Of a stretch of DNA of 64,000 bases, positions 1 to 11,463 are shown piece by piece. The DNA comes from Alitta virens (Eukaryota; Annelida; Polychaeta; Phyllodocida; Nereididae): assembly GCA_932294295.1 (NCBI GenBank), contig OW028574.1:32434145-32498144 (forward strand). The letters run 5' to 3'. Both the position numbers and the translations under genes were made by a program. How positions within the stretch are numbered: the first letter of the stretch is position 1; every line of letters starts with the position of its first letter. The notes beneath the pieces were generated by a model. The model ran no database searches. It was not told the origin of the DNA and saw only the letters and a program-made list of their open reading frames with translations.

Positions 1-292
1 TGCAAAGGGCAAAGGTTTTCTGTTGAATATACATCAACCTTTATAGTGTACTACGATGAATCCATAAAAATAATTTGAATAATAATATTATAATCATATA
101 ATGTCAGTTTCCATACAATCATCCAAATTTTGCATGTAAATATCAAAATAGCATTAGACAAAAACTGTCGGTGACAATATTCATATACAGAACGATAACC
201 ATTATCTGATAATTCAAGAGTTCCCTTCAACATACTTGCAATATACTTGTAAAAGTCAAATCAAATAAGAGCAATAAATATGCATTTCACAA

Positions 293-3010
293 TTATAAGT
301 CATTCGTTGTCTTCAGACTCCTCAGTAGTAGCACCTTTATGATGACGTGCTGTGCCAACTTGCGTAAGACAGAGCTGGAATACAGCCAGTGCAGCTTGAT
401 CACACCAGTCAAGCTTGCCTTTGCGCCTGCCTTGCTGGATAAATCTTTGCGAAACTGGTGGAACACTTTGCTACCAGCCTCATTCCCCTCGCCAGAAAGG
501 CCTCCGACAGTTCCTGGACCATCTGGGTTATGTAATTTCCTGCGTATGCTCGATGATCTTGTGTACATAATTTGGCTAGTCTGCATACGAAGACTGATCC
601 AACCGAATCTGACCAAATTCTACAGCAACTGCTTTGTACTTTGGTACATCCTCTGCATATGTTGCCCTTGGTTAATTTGCACGGTATATTTTGCGCATGA
701 ACCTGAACTTTTGCATCAAGGTTCATGTCAGTCTGAAGGGATATAATAAAGCAAATGTGTTTCATTTGCCTCATCAAATAATACAGCATAGTTTCCTGGC
801 AAGTTTATCCAGAGCACTTTGCGAAAGTTGCTCTGGGTTCGTCAGAACATATTCTGCTATCTGCTGGGTTCCTTTATATGTTCGAGTGATGTTAAATGAT
901 CCCAATTCGCCTTTGCAGGTTTCTAGAGTAGCAAAGCACAGTGTGCTCATATTTTTGGAACCTGCACCCTGTAAACCACCTTTCTCTCTGTGGAGTTTTT
1001 TTTTATCAATCATGGAATTGTAAAAGTGGATTTGAAACTTTTTTGGACCTGATTCTGTTTCAACTTTCATGATTTTTTCTTGAATAAATTCCCCTTCCTG
1101 TTCAATGGGATATAAACAGACATAAGATGATGGCTTTTCATTTTCATCCGCAAAAGCTTCTGAGATAGGTGGATTGGTTCGGATTGAATTGGCTCAGTTT
1201 CTTGAAAGACAGCAGGAAGATCTTCTTTGATTAAGTCAATCTTAAACACACATTTGGACGCCCTAAAGGCTTTGTCGGGCAGAGGATGATCACTGGCCTG
1301 TCTGTAAATTGATACATCGCCAAGGCTATCAGCACCAACCTTTATGTACAGCATGTCCCTCTTTTTGAACAGCATGTCCCTCTTACTTTTGTCCAGCCCA
1401 CCTTTTTCAAGGTTGGAGTCAATGTCAAGAGTTCAGCCAACGTTTATGCAATGGCATCTATGTAGAACCGCCTGACACCAGCAACACTTGGCAATACAAA
1501 TTCTTGGGGGCTTGGAGGAAAGTCTTCCATACTATCGATTGGCTTGGTGGAAGTTGTGGATTTCCCCAGGCATATGGTTAAAGGATTCATCATGCTGCTG
1601 CCCTTCTATTGCATATCGAACACGAGCTGGCATATATTTCTGTTCACCTTTGGTAACAGAAGAAGATGTTTGAAAGGGACTCTGGTCTTTTAACTGCGTC
1701 TGAAGAAAGTCAAACTGTTTCTTGTATTGCGCTTATGACTGCAAATTGTTAACTGATGGCTAGACACTGACCTGTTTTTGTATTAATGTCATTGTTTGTA
1801 GACTTTCCAGACTAGAGTGCCTGACTCATGGTGTACACTCTCTAAATAATTGACAAGCAAGGCAAAGTGAACATCGGTCTGGTCTTCATATGTGTGCAAA
1901 ATATGTCAATGAGGCCTTTTGCTGCTTCAATTACTTCTGGCAATCTTTGATGGCGTATGTACGATAATTTCTTCTCTGCGAGTGGTGTTTTGGAATAGCC
2001 TTTCCCTCATCTTCATTTGGTATATAGCCATATGCTGAGGTGTTCTGGCAAAGGAGTGACCTTCAAGTTCACAGTGTAACCATTCTGGGAATTGGGACAA
2101 CGCAATGTTAATGACTCAAAAAACAACAGCTGCAGTCCAGTCAGCCCTTCCATGTCACAGTCTTCGCTTGCTTCTCGGCAAGTGGGACCAGCACTTTTGA
2201 GTCTAAGCCATGCTTCTACACATGGTTGCAAAAAATATGTATGCATCGAAGGACACAAGGCTGTGTTGGCACACCTTGGCAGATGCTACGCAACGATTAA
2301 CTTTCTCTTCAGTCCCCTAGATGTTTTTAAGGTAGAAGCTGTATCTATTGACTCATCATCTTCATCACCACACCCACAAAATATTCAGCACCTGAAAAGA
2401 TATGATAACGTTCTTAGAGAATCACTTGATATACAATTTTACATATTTATTTACATAAGTATTGGGAAGAGCATATTTCATTGACAAACTTATCATATGC
2501 ATATGTATTATTTGTGAGATACCATACAGGCGACAAAATAGTGCAACACTAGTATTGGAAGACTAATTACAATTAATCTTAAGTTACCCGTATCCATAAT
2601 TGGCATTAATAATCCACTCATACCCGGAATGGGTGAAATTTGTGGATCTGCCACTGACATAGGCTGACTTAACGGACCAGAGACAGGTTATGTGACTTTA
2701 ACATGTGCAGTAGAAGGGGCATCAGAAAATGATGCTACGGCAAATGAATCACCACCTAACTCATCTGCCTCCTAGTATATTTTTTTAATTAAAAAGGTTA
2801 GATAGTAAGAGTTATTAATCTTCAATTACCTGTATCCATTAATGATATTGATGATCCAGATACATCTTGAATGGGTGAAACTTGTGGATCTGCAGTTGAC
2901 ATAGCTTTACTTGAAACAGGCAATGTGGATGCATTCATCGGGTGACATGATGTCAACATTTGCAGTCAAGGGGGCATCAGACAATGCTGCTACGGCAGAT
3001 GAATAACCAC
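293..3010 (-). pseudogene. Degenerate multi-exon coding region, family not recognised
   Basis: Several minus-strand frames read like protein but are broken by stops and frame changes. Coding-like blocks lie at about 2391-2013, 1700-1440, 1375-1067, 1070-774 and 620-293; the last ends in an acidic tail just before a stop near 300. Splice-like sites are visible: an acceptor (tttcag) before 2391, and two short exons upstream at 2755-2588 and 3010-2830, each with AG before it and GTAA after it. A block at 1030-790 is serine-, cysteine- and leucine-rich, but I cannot match it to a family. Stops inside most blocks argue for a dead gene or an old transposon-derived ORF rather than a working gene. 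It could also be a live gene whose exons I have mis-joined. No neighbour helps assign a role. Confidence 0.4.
2588..3010 (-). repeat. Tandemly duplicated exon pair
   Basis: Two minus-strand blocks, 3010-2830 (181 nt) and 2755-2588 (168 nt), align along their length. Both start with GTGGT just after an AG and pass through a near-identical GCCGTAGCA segment and a TCTGATGCCCC segment. Both then share GTGGATCTG/CACAAGTTTCACCCATT-like sequence (on their respective strands) and end at a GTAA donor. The intervening 74 bp is AT-rich and intron-like. This looks like an exon plus flanking intron duplicated in tandem within the broken gene. Confidence 0.6.
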
Positions 3011-4244
3011 CTAGCCAACAAATAAACACCAATAATTGCTTTATTCTGATCATTTATGGGACAGCTCATCTGCCTTATACAGTCATTTTAAACTTAAATT
3101 GGTTTAATACCAATAATACCTCACTTAACAGACATGTGTTATATTTACATGATAATATTATTCTAAGTACCTGGTGAAGAGTGAGTGAATTGGTAGAGCG
3201 TCAGGGATCAAAACCATATATTTCATAGCCCTCAAGATTTACTCTCTCAAATGAACTTACATTAAACAAATTTTGAATGAAAATCCGATATTTTGCAGCC
3301 AAACCTCCGTTTCCATGAAATAATTTTTTACATAGACGACACAAATTACTTTGCCCTACAGCAGGATCCATACTGTAAAATAAAAATAAAATTTGTGTAT
3401 TTGTTTTTTTTACAAACTATTCTTGTTCAAATCATGTTTTTATCAGAAACAGTAAATATAGTATCAAAATATTGGCCCTTTTTTTTCTTTTATCATGTTT
3501 TGCCGAAAAGCTACTGCATTTAATAATATTCAACATATTCACCAATTTCTACTTAAGTGTAAATGTGTAAACAATTATTTGCAAGTCTAGATTCAACAAT
3601 ATTATTGACCCAGAAAACATGGCATTTTCTAGACAATTTTAGTCATGTAAGAGGCATGTTACAATTTCAATGTCTAGTCACAAGCCCGGCGTGGTGGTTC
3701 TCACCAAAATCTTTGCACTAATGTATTCCTGAATAAGTTCAAATTAAGTTTAATATTGATATTTTATGATAGTCACTGCGCAAATGCGTTAAAACTCTAA
3801 TTATTTACACCAAGTTCAGTGGTCGGCCATCAATGTAAACAATGTCACGTGCGTCCGGTTATGCATTGTTTCTGAGATTTACAGAGAAATAAAAGCCTTA
3901 AACGTGTCCCAAAACTCATGCAAAACCTCTAAAAAACTAAACTACTTAGTTTTTTTTAGATGAATAAGTTAAACGAAGATATTTACCTTTTTTGGATTAG
4001 TTTTGACTTCGTGATTCCCAGTTCATCAATAGGAAGTGACGTAGCACATGCGTACAACTATATATATTTTTTAAACTTTATCAATTTCATGGATGTTCCA
4101 GTGATTTCCATTCACAGTATTCATAGTAATAAACTACTGACATTTCTTTAAATTGTTAATGGTTATAGTAAATTTTATTTTTGAAATTTTAACGTCTCGG
4201 GAGAATGAGACCGCAAGCAATTTGAAGCCGTGATTTTGCTTGTG
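3011..4244. other. AT-rich stretch, no gene seen
   Basis: No open frame here has coding character. A weak tRNA-like patch (TTGGTAGAGCG followed by GGGATCAAAACC) at about 3188-3220 may be a decayed SINE head, but it lacks a convincing B box. The remainder is AT-rich and unremarkable. Confidence 0.4.
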
Positions 4245-4345
4245 GGTAAGTGCATTCTTGTTAGAGTTCAGTTCTCCTCTGGAAATGAAAGTGTGACGCC
4301 CGCCCTGCTGCCTGTATGTGGGATTCGTTGAGGGTTTAGCTGCAG
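4245..4345 (+). repeat. Unclassified interspersed repeat, copy A (3' part)
   Basis: It contains the family core CTCTGGAAATGAAAGTGT followed by a GCCCGCCC tract, then a tail with ATTCGTTGAGGGTTTAGC. The same core recurs at 8.9, 12.8 and 43.8 kb, and the tail recurs in the copy at 43.74 kb. Only the 3' part is present here. Confidence 0.55.
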
Positions 4346-5611
4346 CGCAGCCTATGTTTTTTTTATTTTATTTTTATTTTTTATGACATTTAGTTTTCTT
4401 CATCTTTAAATTGATAGATTTTTACTCGATCTTATTGCATATATGCTTTTTACATATACAACTTTAATAACATTTAATAAAGCTACTACTACTACCGTAT
4501 TTATTGCACCAAAAGCATTCAAAATGGTTGGAGTTTAATGTTATGAAATATTTGTATTTTATTCAATGATAAGACAAGTATCACATATAGTATGGATAAT
4601 GAACAGTAAATAATTAAAGCCTGATGCAAGTTAAGAATTCAGTAGTTTGCTAGACATAGAAGCAGCTTGAAGCCTAAATTTCATTGGATTATTTTTTGAA
4701 GTGACAACTGCAGAGACGGTGAAAATCATGATTATGTTATCTATGAATGCCCTGTGTCTTTTCCAGCCATGCAGGAATGTTAGAAAGCTCATTCAGACTT
4801 TCTGTTCGCATTTCTGTTAGAATATATTTCCAAATTATACCATCAGCTACATATTTGTCTAAGTTGAATTGGGATACTTAACAAGCCATGCCAGTATTTT
4901 CTTGAAGAAGGTGTATCAACTCGGTGGCGAATGTTTGAAATGTGTGACTTTACAAATGGCGGTTGTTTTAATTTATATAAACGAAGCTATAAATTTTGAT
5001 TGTTGGTGCTATGGCATAAAAGAAGAAGATAATTGCATGAATCATCAATGTGTTAATTACAGTGAGGAGCATGCACAGTTAAAGACATAATATTATCAAA
5101 AGGAGGCGAACTGACACCGAATTTGAATTCAGTACATTAAGACACGAGACTTACTCTGACATTAATAAATTAGCTCATGTTCACTAACAATAAAAAAAAC
5201 AGCTTAGAATTCCTGTTTGAAGAAAATTTATTACACACTTTCAAACCAGGTGAAAATATCAAGCCTTAGGACCAAACTTCGAGGAATTTATGCACATCAA
5301 GTTCTGGCTTCAACATCCTCGGGTGGTTTGCAACACATTGATATTTGTTGGTCACCAGATACTGACATCCATTGTTGCTTGAAATACAAGATCAAAATGC
5401 TTGTCTCTAACTTGGGTGGACAATCTGTTGTAATTCATCTAGTGCCATGTAGTTCCGATTGCGACTAGTGCAAGTTATTAGGCCTGTATGTGATCATCTA
5501 TGGCTATGGATGGCCAATTATATAACGTAGGTAGTCCATCAGACCAATTTATTTACTTAGTGTTTATTTATGGTTTACAATGAAATGGAACAATTGAAAA
5601 TAGGCCTTAAT
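4346..5611. other. Intergenic, no supported gene
   Basis: Short open frames at 4869-5090 and 5217-5468 have no recognisable domain, no flanking splice or promoter signals, and a composition close to the background. I see no RNA gene or mobile element end here. Confidence 0.35.
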
Positions 5612-5613
5612 TA

Positions 5614-7968
5614 GGGTGCATCATCTGCCCCAATATCAGAAATCCAATCTGTCCCTAGTCTTAAAATGTTCCTTTTGGGATATAATGAAGATTTCTGAAA
5701 TGTTGTGTATTTTGGATAACATCTATGTGGTCCACCAGAGCTTCAAAGTTACAGGTATTGAATATCACCCAAATGGTAGGTTTTCTTCCGTCCGTGGCTA
5801 ATCTTTTAATATTACATCAATTGAAGATCAAAATACTTTTACAGAAGAGCTTGCTTAAGTATGTTTTGCATCTCTACTATATTAAGGATTGTTTTAAGCA
5901 TCCCCCAAAAATATCAAGTGCCATTATTGGTTGAAGAAGAGCCAATCGTCTGCCCTTTATCCTAAAGAGGCTGTCACGATACTACACTGACCTTGTAAAG
6001 GTGTTTGGAATATGCCAACATCTTGTTTAGGAAAAGCTATATATACAAATAATTTTTTTATTCATGTACAGGGTGTAGAAATTTATTTTATAGTATAGAA
6101 TATTTTACAATTGGAAATAAGCTGTTACAAGTTGATGAGACTGATGTAACTTAAAATAATTATCAGACTGAATGTAGCATAATAATAGAATATGGAATGT
6201 GAATCCTATAGATAATCAAAGCAAGCCTCAGCAAGACAATCCAAAGAAAATATTTGGCCTTGATTCAGGAATTACAAAGAAGAAACTGTCATAAAGGTAT
6301 CTTGTCTGCAGACATCTCTTCAAGTTCCGCAGTGTGTACCGTGGTACATTCCAGATGGGTCCTTTTTAACAGAACTGGATGGGAATCAACTAAGCTTGTT
6401 TGGAGCCACAAGGCCAAAATACACATGATCACAGAGAGAAAGCCTAGTAGAAATATCATAAATCTGATTGATGATATTGCTAAATCTCATGATGTTCCTG
6501 TGCAATGTGCTCATGTCCAGTAATTGTAGTAGTAGTAAAATTTGTATTTAAAGTTTTAAATCACGATGTCACATTCAATGTACAATACAAAATATATGAC
6601 CCAAGCCGAAGCTTCTGAAGGACATATTAGGAAGAATAATATACACTTTGGAAAGAACTAATCTATAAAACATCTATTCTACAATATAGTATAAAGCACT
6701 CCATCGTGCAATTCAGCAGGAAATAAAGATTGCAAAACTGATTCTTAAATATTTCAATGCATACATTTTGACAAGATTAATCTGTCACATCTACAGAATT
6801 GTACACAGAGGTGTTAATACTTCTATGTAGAAAAGCTGAAGAAAACTTATTGATCAGCTTTCAAACATATTTAAATATTTAAATGTCAAAGGGACAAGAA
6901 TACTATTCACCAGATTCAGGAAGGTGTTTGAAGATTTGTCAGCAAGAAGTATTAACATCTTATCAAAGTTACACCCTTCGGTGTACAATTCTGAAGTGCA
7001 GTACATGATTGAAGAATTAAGAGAGCATTGAAGAAAGCAGAGACAAAGATGACTTTTTTTAATTTAAAAACATTATATAGGTCCAGATGGTCAAATTTCT
7101 GTCCTCAATCAAGATAAGCTTATTGGAATCTGAAATCAAGGTACCCCTCCCCCCCCCCCTCCCACCCAGGCAGTGTAACATCAAGGCAGCAAAACACCAA
7201 ATTTAGAGTATTTGTACAATATTTTAACACTAATTCATTCTTGCTGGTGCTTATCCTTTGCCTCTGGTGCTCCAGCTAATGACCTCCAACTGGAAAAACC
7301 TTAATGAGGTACACAGCCTTACTAGCTCTGCAGTGTCATTTATGATATCTGAATGGAGAAATGGTGCCATTAGCACTTTTCAGTGGCAAAGTGCAACTTT
7401 GTAAGAAAAAAGCAAATGCAGACTCCTTAAACCTGACTCCAAGTATGAGAATGGGATCAGGATTTGGCAAACCAGTCTTCTCATCTGACATTTCTTCACC
7501 ACTCTTGCCCATGTCATTATGCAGTTTCATGGTATTTCTTTCATTTGCTACAAATAATTTGATTACTGGTGAGTACTTGCATTCTTATTCTTAGTGTGAA
7601 ATTTTCATTCAAGGACATTAGTTGTGTCCAATCATGTTATTGTATAAGTTTAGTAAGATAGTTGATAAGTGAGTGTTGTTCAATATTCATGAACCTCATA
7701 TTATAAGCATGTTATCCATAGTCAGAAACCATCTTCAAAGCATAAAATTCATCTATAGATTACACTTACAATGAAAGATTTTTGGACATTTTGTATTCTG
7801 CAATATTTCTCATATTTGCCAAATATGTCATTTGGTGTTAAGCAGATGCAAAGTTGGCCAAAAAAAAAGTTAAAAAATGGCTGTCTTTGTTGGTAAAAGG
7901 AACACAATTAACTTGGGGACAGAATGAAAAAGTCATTTTTTAAAAATCATGGGGCGGATGATGCACCC
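5614..7968. mobile_element. Candidate DNA transposon with terminal inverted repeats
   Basis: The left end GGGTGCATCATCTGCCCC and the right end (reverse complement GGGTGCATCATCCGCCCC) differ at one base. Weaker inverted similarity continues inward for about 50 bp, including CTGTCCC blocks. A TA dinucleotide flanks both ends (5612-5613 and 7969-7970), fitting a TA target duplication. The 2.36 kb interior has coding-like fragments on the plus strand at about 6254-6523 and 6900-7025, interrupted by stops. I could not assign a transposase family. A C-rich run lies near 7146-7163. It is probably a decayed or non-autonomous copy. Confidence 0.6.
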
Positions 7969-8630
7969 TAGCCTACATAGCCTGTTATGCAATAGTAAAT
8001 AGTCCAAGATTTCCTAATTTTTTAATTTATTCCTTTGTTACTTGCATTCCGACAAGTGTCAAAGTATTCTACACCAATTATATGTGCTATGACAATGCTT
8101 CCTAAGGAACATATATGAATTCAGTAAAATTATTGTCACATAAAGGTGTTGGATATAGTTTCATACAAAACAAACCTTTAATTAAGTATTTCTTTGTTTT
8201 GAATAAATAAAGTTTAAAAGTATTTATTATTATACTCAACATAATATTTTTCATGCCTTTGTATGTGAAAATATTTTTCGCACACTAATTACTTTTAGTT
8301 GGCAACTGAAGGAACTGTACAATATCACTTGCCATGGATGGTAACTATAGGGAATATGTAGGAAACAACACAATCTTCATAATTTTTTCCCCGATTTTCC
8401 AGTATTATGAAAAAACACAGAAGGATGGCACATTGTCAAAATGTCACTTAAAAAGCAAAATTTCACTAAAGTAGGGATGGATCATAATGTCATTGATATG
8501 GGGGTTTGAAAAAGTACAAATTGTCATATCATGTTTTCCCCTATTCATATCAAATTACTTTTCATAAGTGGAACAAAGTTTTGTATGCACGTGTGTACAG
8601 TAGTGAGTTGTGCTTTTTTCCTTTTTCTCT
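7969..8630. other. AT-rich stretch with repeat similarity, no gene
   Basis: There is no gene-like frame. The part at about 8390-8570 resembles 44155-44330 in the same orientation (shared patches around TTTCCAGTATTATGAAA and GGGTTTGAAA), so it is old interspersed repeat sequence. Confidence 0.45.
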
Positions 8631-8960
8631 GAATATTGTAAAATTCAGCTGATATATGTCAATGTGACTAGTCAAACACAGGATTTCTTACACATTTTTC
8701 TTGTGTGTGTATATATATATATAGAGAGAATTTAGTTGTAAGAAACACTGTGAAGTAAAAGGCACATTGGCTCAACTACGTTATATACAGTAAAACCATA
8801 TAAGATTTGTTTGAGCAAGTGCATTAATGCCAGATTTCTGCTCCAGAAGCACAATTAAATACAATTTTTTGAATTTATTTTTCTTCAGATTTTTCAGTGT
8901 TAAAGTTCTGCTCCGGAAACGAAAGTGTTACGGCCACCCTAATCTGAGAGGGTCATGCGG
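8631..8960 (+). repeat. Unclassified interspersed repeat, copy B
   Basis: It carries the family landmarks in order: a TTGTAAAATTCAGCTGATATA-like block near its start, a GTTCTGCTCCGGAAACGAAA core near 8910, and a following C-rich GGCCACCCTA tract. A short (AT)n run lies at about 8710-8722. Confidence 0.5.
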
Positions 8961-9232
8961 TTACCATTTGTTGATCTGACAAGGAATGACCCATGTATTC
9001 TTGACAGTTATATAAAAAAAATACTAATACAGTCCATATAAAATCTAAAAAAAAAGCAGTTTCCGATTGAAGTGTGTCTTTCGTAAAATTACACAAAATA
9101 TAAAAAAATTTGCTTGAAAATAACCCAGCCAAAATTAAATAATGTCAAGCCCTGAAATGTACATGCCTACATTTGCTATGTTAAATGTATTTATATTAGG
9201 CTTATTATGTAATTAAAGGTTAATAGTTTAAT

Positions 9233-9404
9233 GTCCAAGGCAAGTAAAGTGTGTCTAAGTGTGTCCAATGCAAGGTAAGTGTGTCCAAGGCAAGTAAAGT
9301 GTGTCTAAGTGTGTCCAATGCAAGGTAGTGTGTCCAAGGCAAGTAAAGTGTGTCTAAGTGTGTCCAATGCAAGGTAGTGTGTCCAAGGCAAGTAAAGTGT
9401 GTCT
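9233..9404. repeat. Tandem repeat, unit about 48-50 bp, 3.5 copies
   Basis: The unit combines CCAAGGCAAGTAAAGTGTG and a second block TAAGTGTGTCCAATGCAAGG. Copies are nearly identical, indicating recent local expansion. There is no spacer/repeat alternation and no cas-like gene, so it is a minisatellite. Confidence 0.9.
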
Positions 9405-10239
9405 TTGGTTAGTTACAATTGGATGAAAATTACATAATTATAAAATACACTATATGACATGTTGCACAAAAGTTTATAATATAATTATAGGTTAATGACA
9501 TGTAAAAGTGTGCTTTTAACTAACGTGAGGTCCTAATATATGGTCAGTTTCAATTAAAGCTCCCTCATTTCATCTGCTGAAACAGCAGCTTTTTTAAATT
9601 TCAAGTGTGTATTTTCATATTTCAAGATCATTCAAGGACAAATCGTTCCAATTTGTATACAAAATAAGAAATAGAGTGTGCACGAAAACCATGTTGGTCA
9701 TCAGGGTTTCTCTTCAAATCTGCATTTTTAAAGTCTGAAAAAGTAAATTTTCAAATATTGCCTTAATTCCTTGAAAAGTTTTGAATTCATCTTTTATAGC
9801 AGAGGCGAAGTCATTTGTTTCAACAAAAATCATGCATAAAAACAAGGTGACCATAATAAGACACTGGTGTCCTAATATTGTCAACATGAGGTTCCTTGTT
9901 TTCACAGGCTGTATTTTCTTATGTTTAACAAATACTTAATTATTTTCAAAATATAAAATGATTTTGTAAGTGAAAAAATTATGCTTTACAATAGGGTTAT
10001 CAGGAACCAGTACTATGTGCAAGACTTTTATTTATAGCTCTATTAAACAAAAACCTGACCATAATAGGGCACCATACGTTAGTTATTGTTGTTTCATTAC
10101 ATGCCCTGGTGCACCGCATAAGCTGGCTCAAGGTGCCCCACATGCAAATTCCATATAAAAACACATGTGGTGTGATGCAGGTCGATCTCAACTTATCTTC
10201 TGAGGCATATATCATATAAAAAACGAGTCTGTTTTAGCC
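9405..10239. other. Non-coding stretch, no gene seen
   Basis: No supported coding region. Short repeated phrases (GACCATAATA, GGTGCCCCAC) recur between 9840 and 11110 and may be remnants of a DNA transposon, but I found no paired ends. Confidence 0.3.
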
Positions 10240-10830
10240 TACTATTGACGTCGGTAGTGTCAGCAGCTCACCTCCCATGTACCAGATGTCACTGTCGATA
10301 TTTCCTGTATTTGTACAACCTAATGACAGCTACATTTCCAGCAAGAGGGATTTTAATGACAGGGGTTATCAGCCATATTCATTAAAGTGCTATGGAACTC
10401 CCGACCATCTCTATATAGTCTTCAGGGGATATTGCTTATTTAATTGACACCAGTAAATGATTTTGTAAGCAACACAGAGCTACCACTTACTGAATTCGGG
10501 ATAAGACATTAATTGGCCAACAACTGATGTCGGGAAGACGTAGGAGAAGGTCAGGCCCACAACAGGTAACTGGCAGCAGTGGGTTAAAATTTGCCTTCTA
10601 CTGATGATTGTAGCATGCCAGTATTAATGATCAGTAAATGCTACACATTTGAAAGTTGCAGACGTCGGTAGTGGGAAGCTATATGAATCACTACTGACAC
10701 TCTAGTAGTCTACCGATGTCAGTAGCAAGCTAATATTTAAAACCTACAGACAGTTGGCAAATGCTCCATTTCTGGAGGCTGCTGACGTCTGTATTTCTGA
10801 TGCTCCAGACGTTGGTAGGACACCTGTTTT
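10240..10830. repeat. Cluster of degenerate GACGTCGGTAG motifs
   Basis: Variants of GACGTCGGTAG occur in both orientations at about 10246, 10530, 10661, 10713, 10782 and 10806, separated by unrelated sequence. It looks like an old repeat-derived region. The motif contains a TGACGTC-like core at 10246, but nothing else suggests a regulatory role. Confidence 0.35.
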
Positions 10831-11269
10831 TTGCTCGTTTGTTAGCTCCATAGATTCACACTGACAAATTGGTTATTGGATTCTACAGGTAATGAAGATA
10901 TTAGATGAATAACAATTTTGCCTTCTTTTATTACTCTGTGGTAGTGAAAAGTGTGAACTCCGAATTAACACATTATTGATAGGAAACTTAAAAATTAATC
11001 AGCGACATAATTCTTTACCACTAAGGGGACAGAAATATTATGAAGTGAGGTCAAACCAACTAGCCTAAAGAGCCAATGGATCAAGGTGCCCCACAGCTCA
11101 AGGTGCCCCACTCTTCCTATATCAAACGATAATGAAATTTTCTTGAAACACTTTAGACTGTTCTCATATTGGATTCAGTCAGGCAAAGAATAAATCAACA
11201 TCCACTCTTGGTACTCTTTTTATAATATTTAATGACACCAGCAACATGGACCAGGAAAAGTTCTCTGAC

Positions 11270-11463
11270 CTAACATCTGAATACTTTATTTATTTCATTT
11301 CGCAGCTCGTTAAATCCGCTCACAGTGTACACATCAGAATTAGGATCAGTTGCAATACTCCTCAGCTCCGTGGGGTCAATGTTGTTTCCAATTCCCCAAG
11401 CAAGAATCTTGATACCAGCTGCTTTTGCACGGGAAGCTGCATTTATTGTGTTTTGTCGGTTGT
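11270..11463 (-). CDS. Coding exon 7 of the TSP1-vWA gene (vWA C-terminal part and stop)
   Basis: A 194-nt terminal coding exon after acceptor atttcag. It encodes a helix (ASRAKAAG), the strand IKILAWGIGNN and the closing helix ending KVFRC, followed at once by TAG at 11270-11272. Ending on the paired cysteine makes a natural C-terminus, so no further exon is expected. Confidence 0.93.

Noticed and set aside
9233..9404. CRISPR-like array
   Set aside because: Units are contiguous without unique spacers, in an animal genome with no cas genes nearby.
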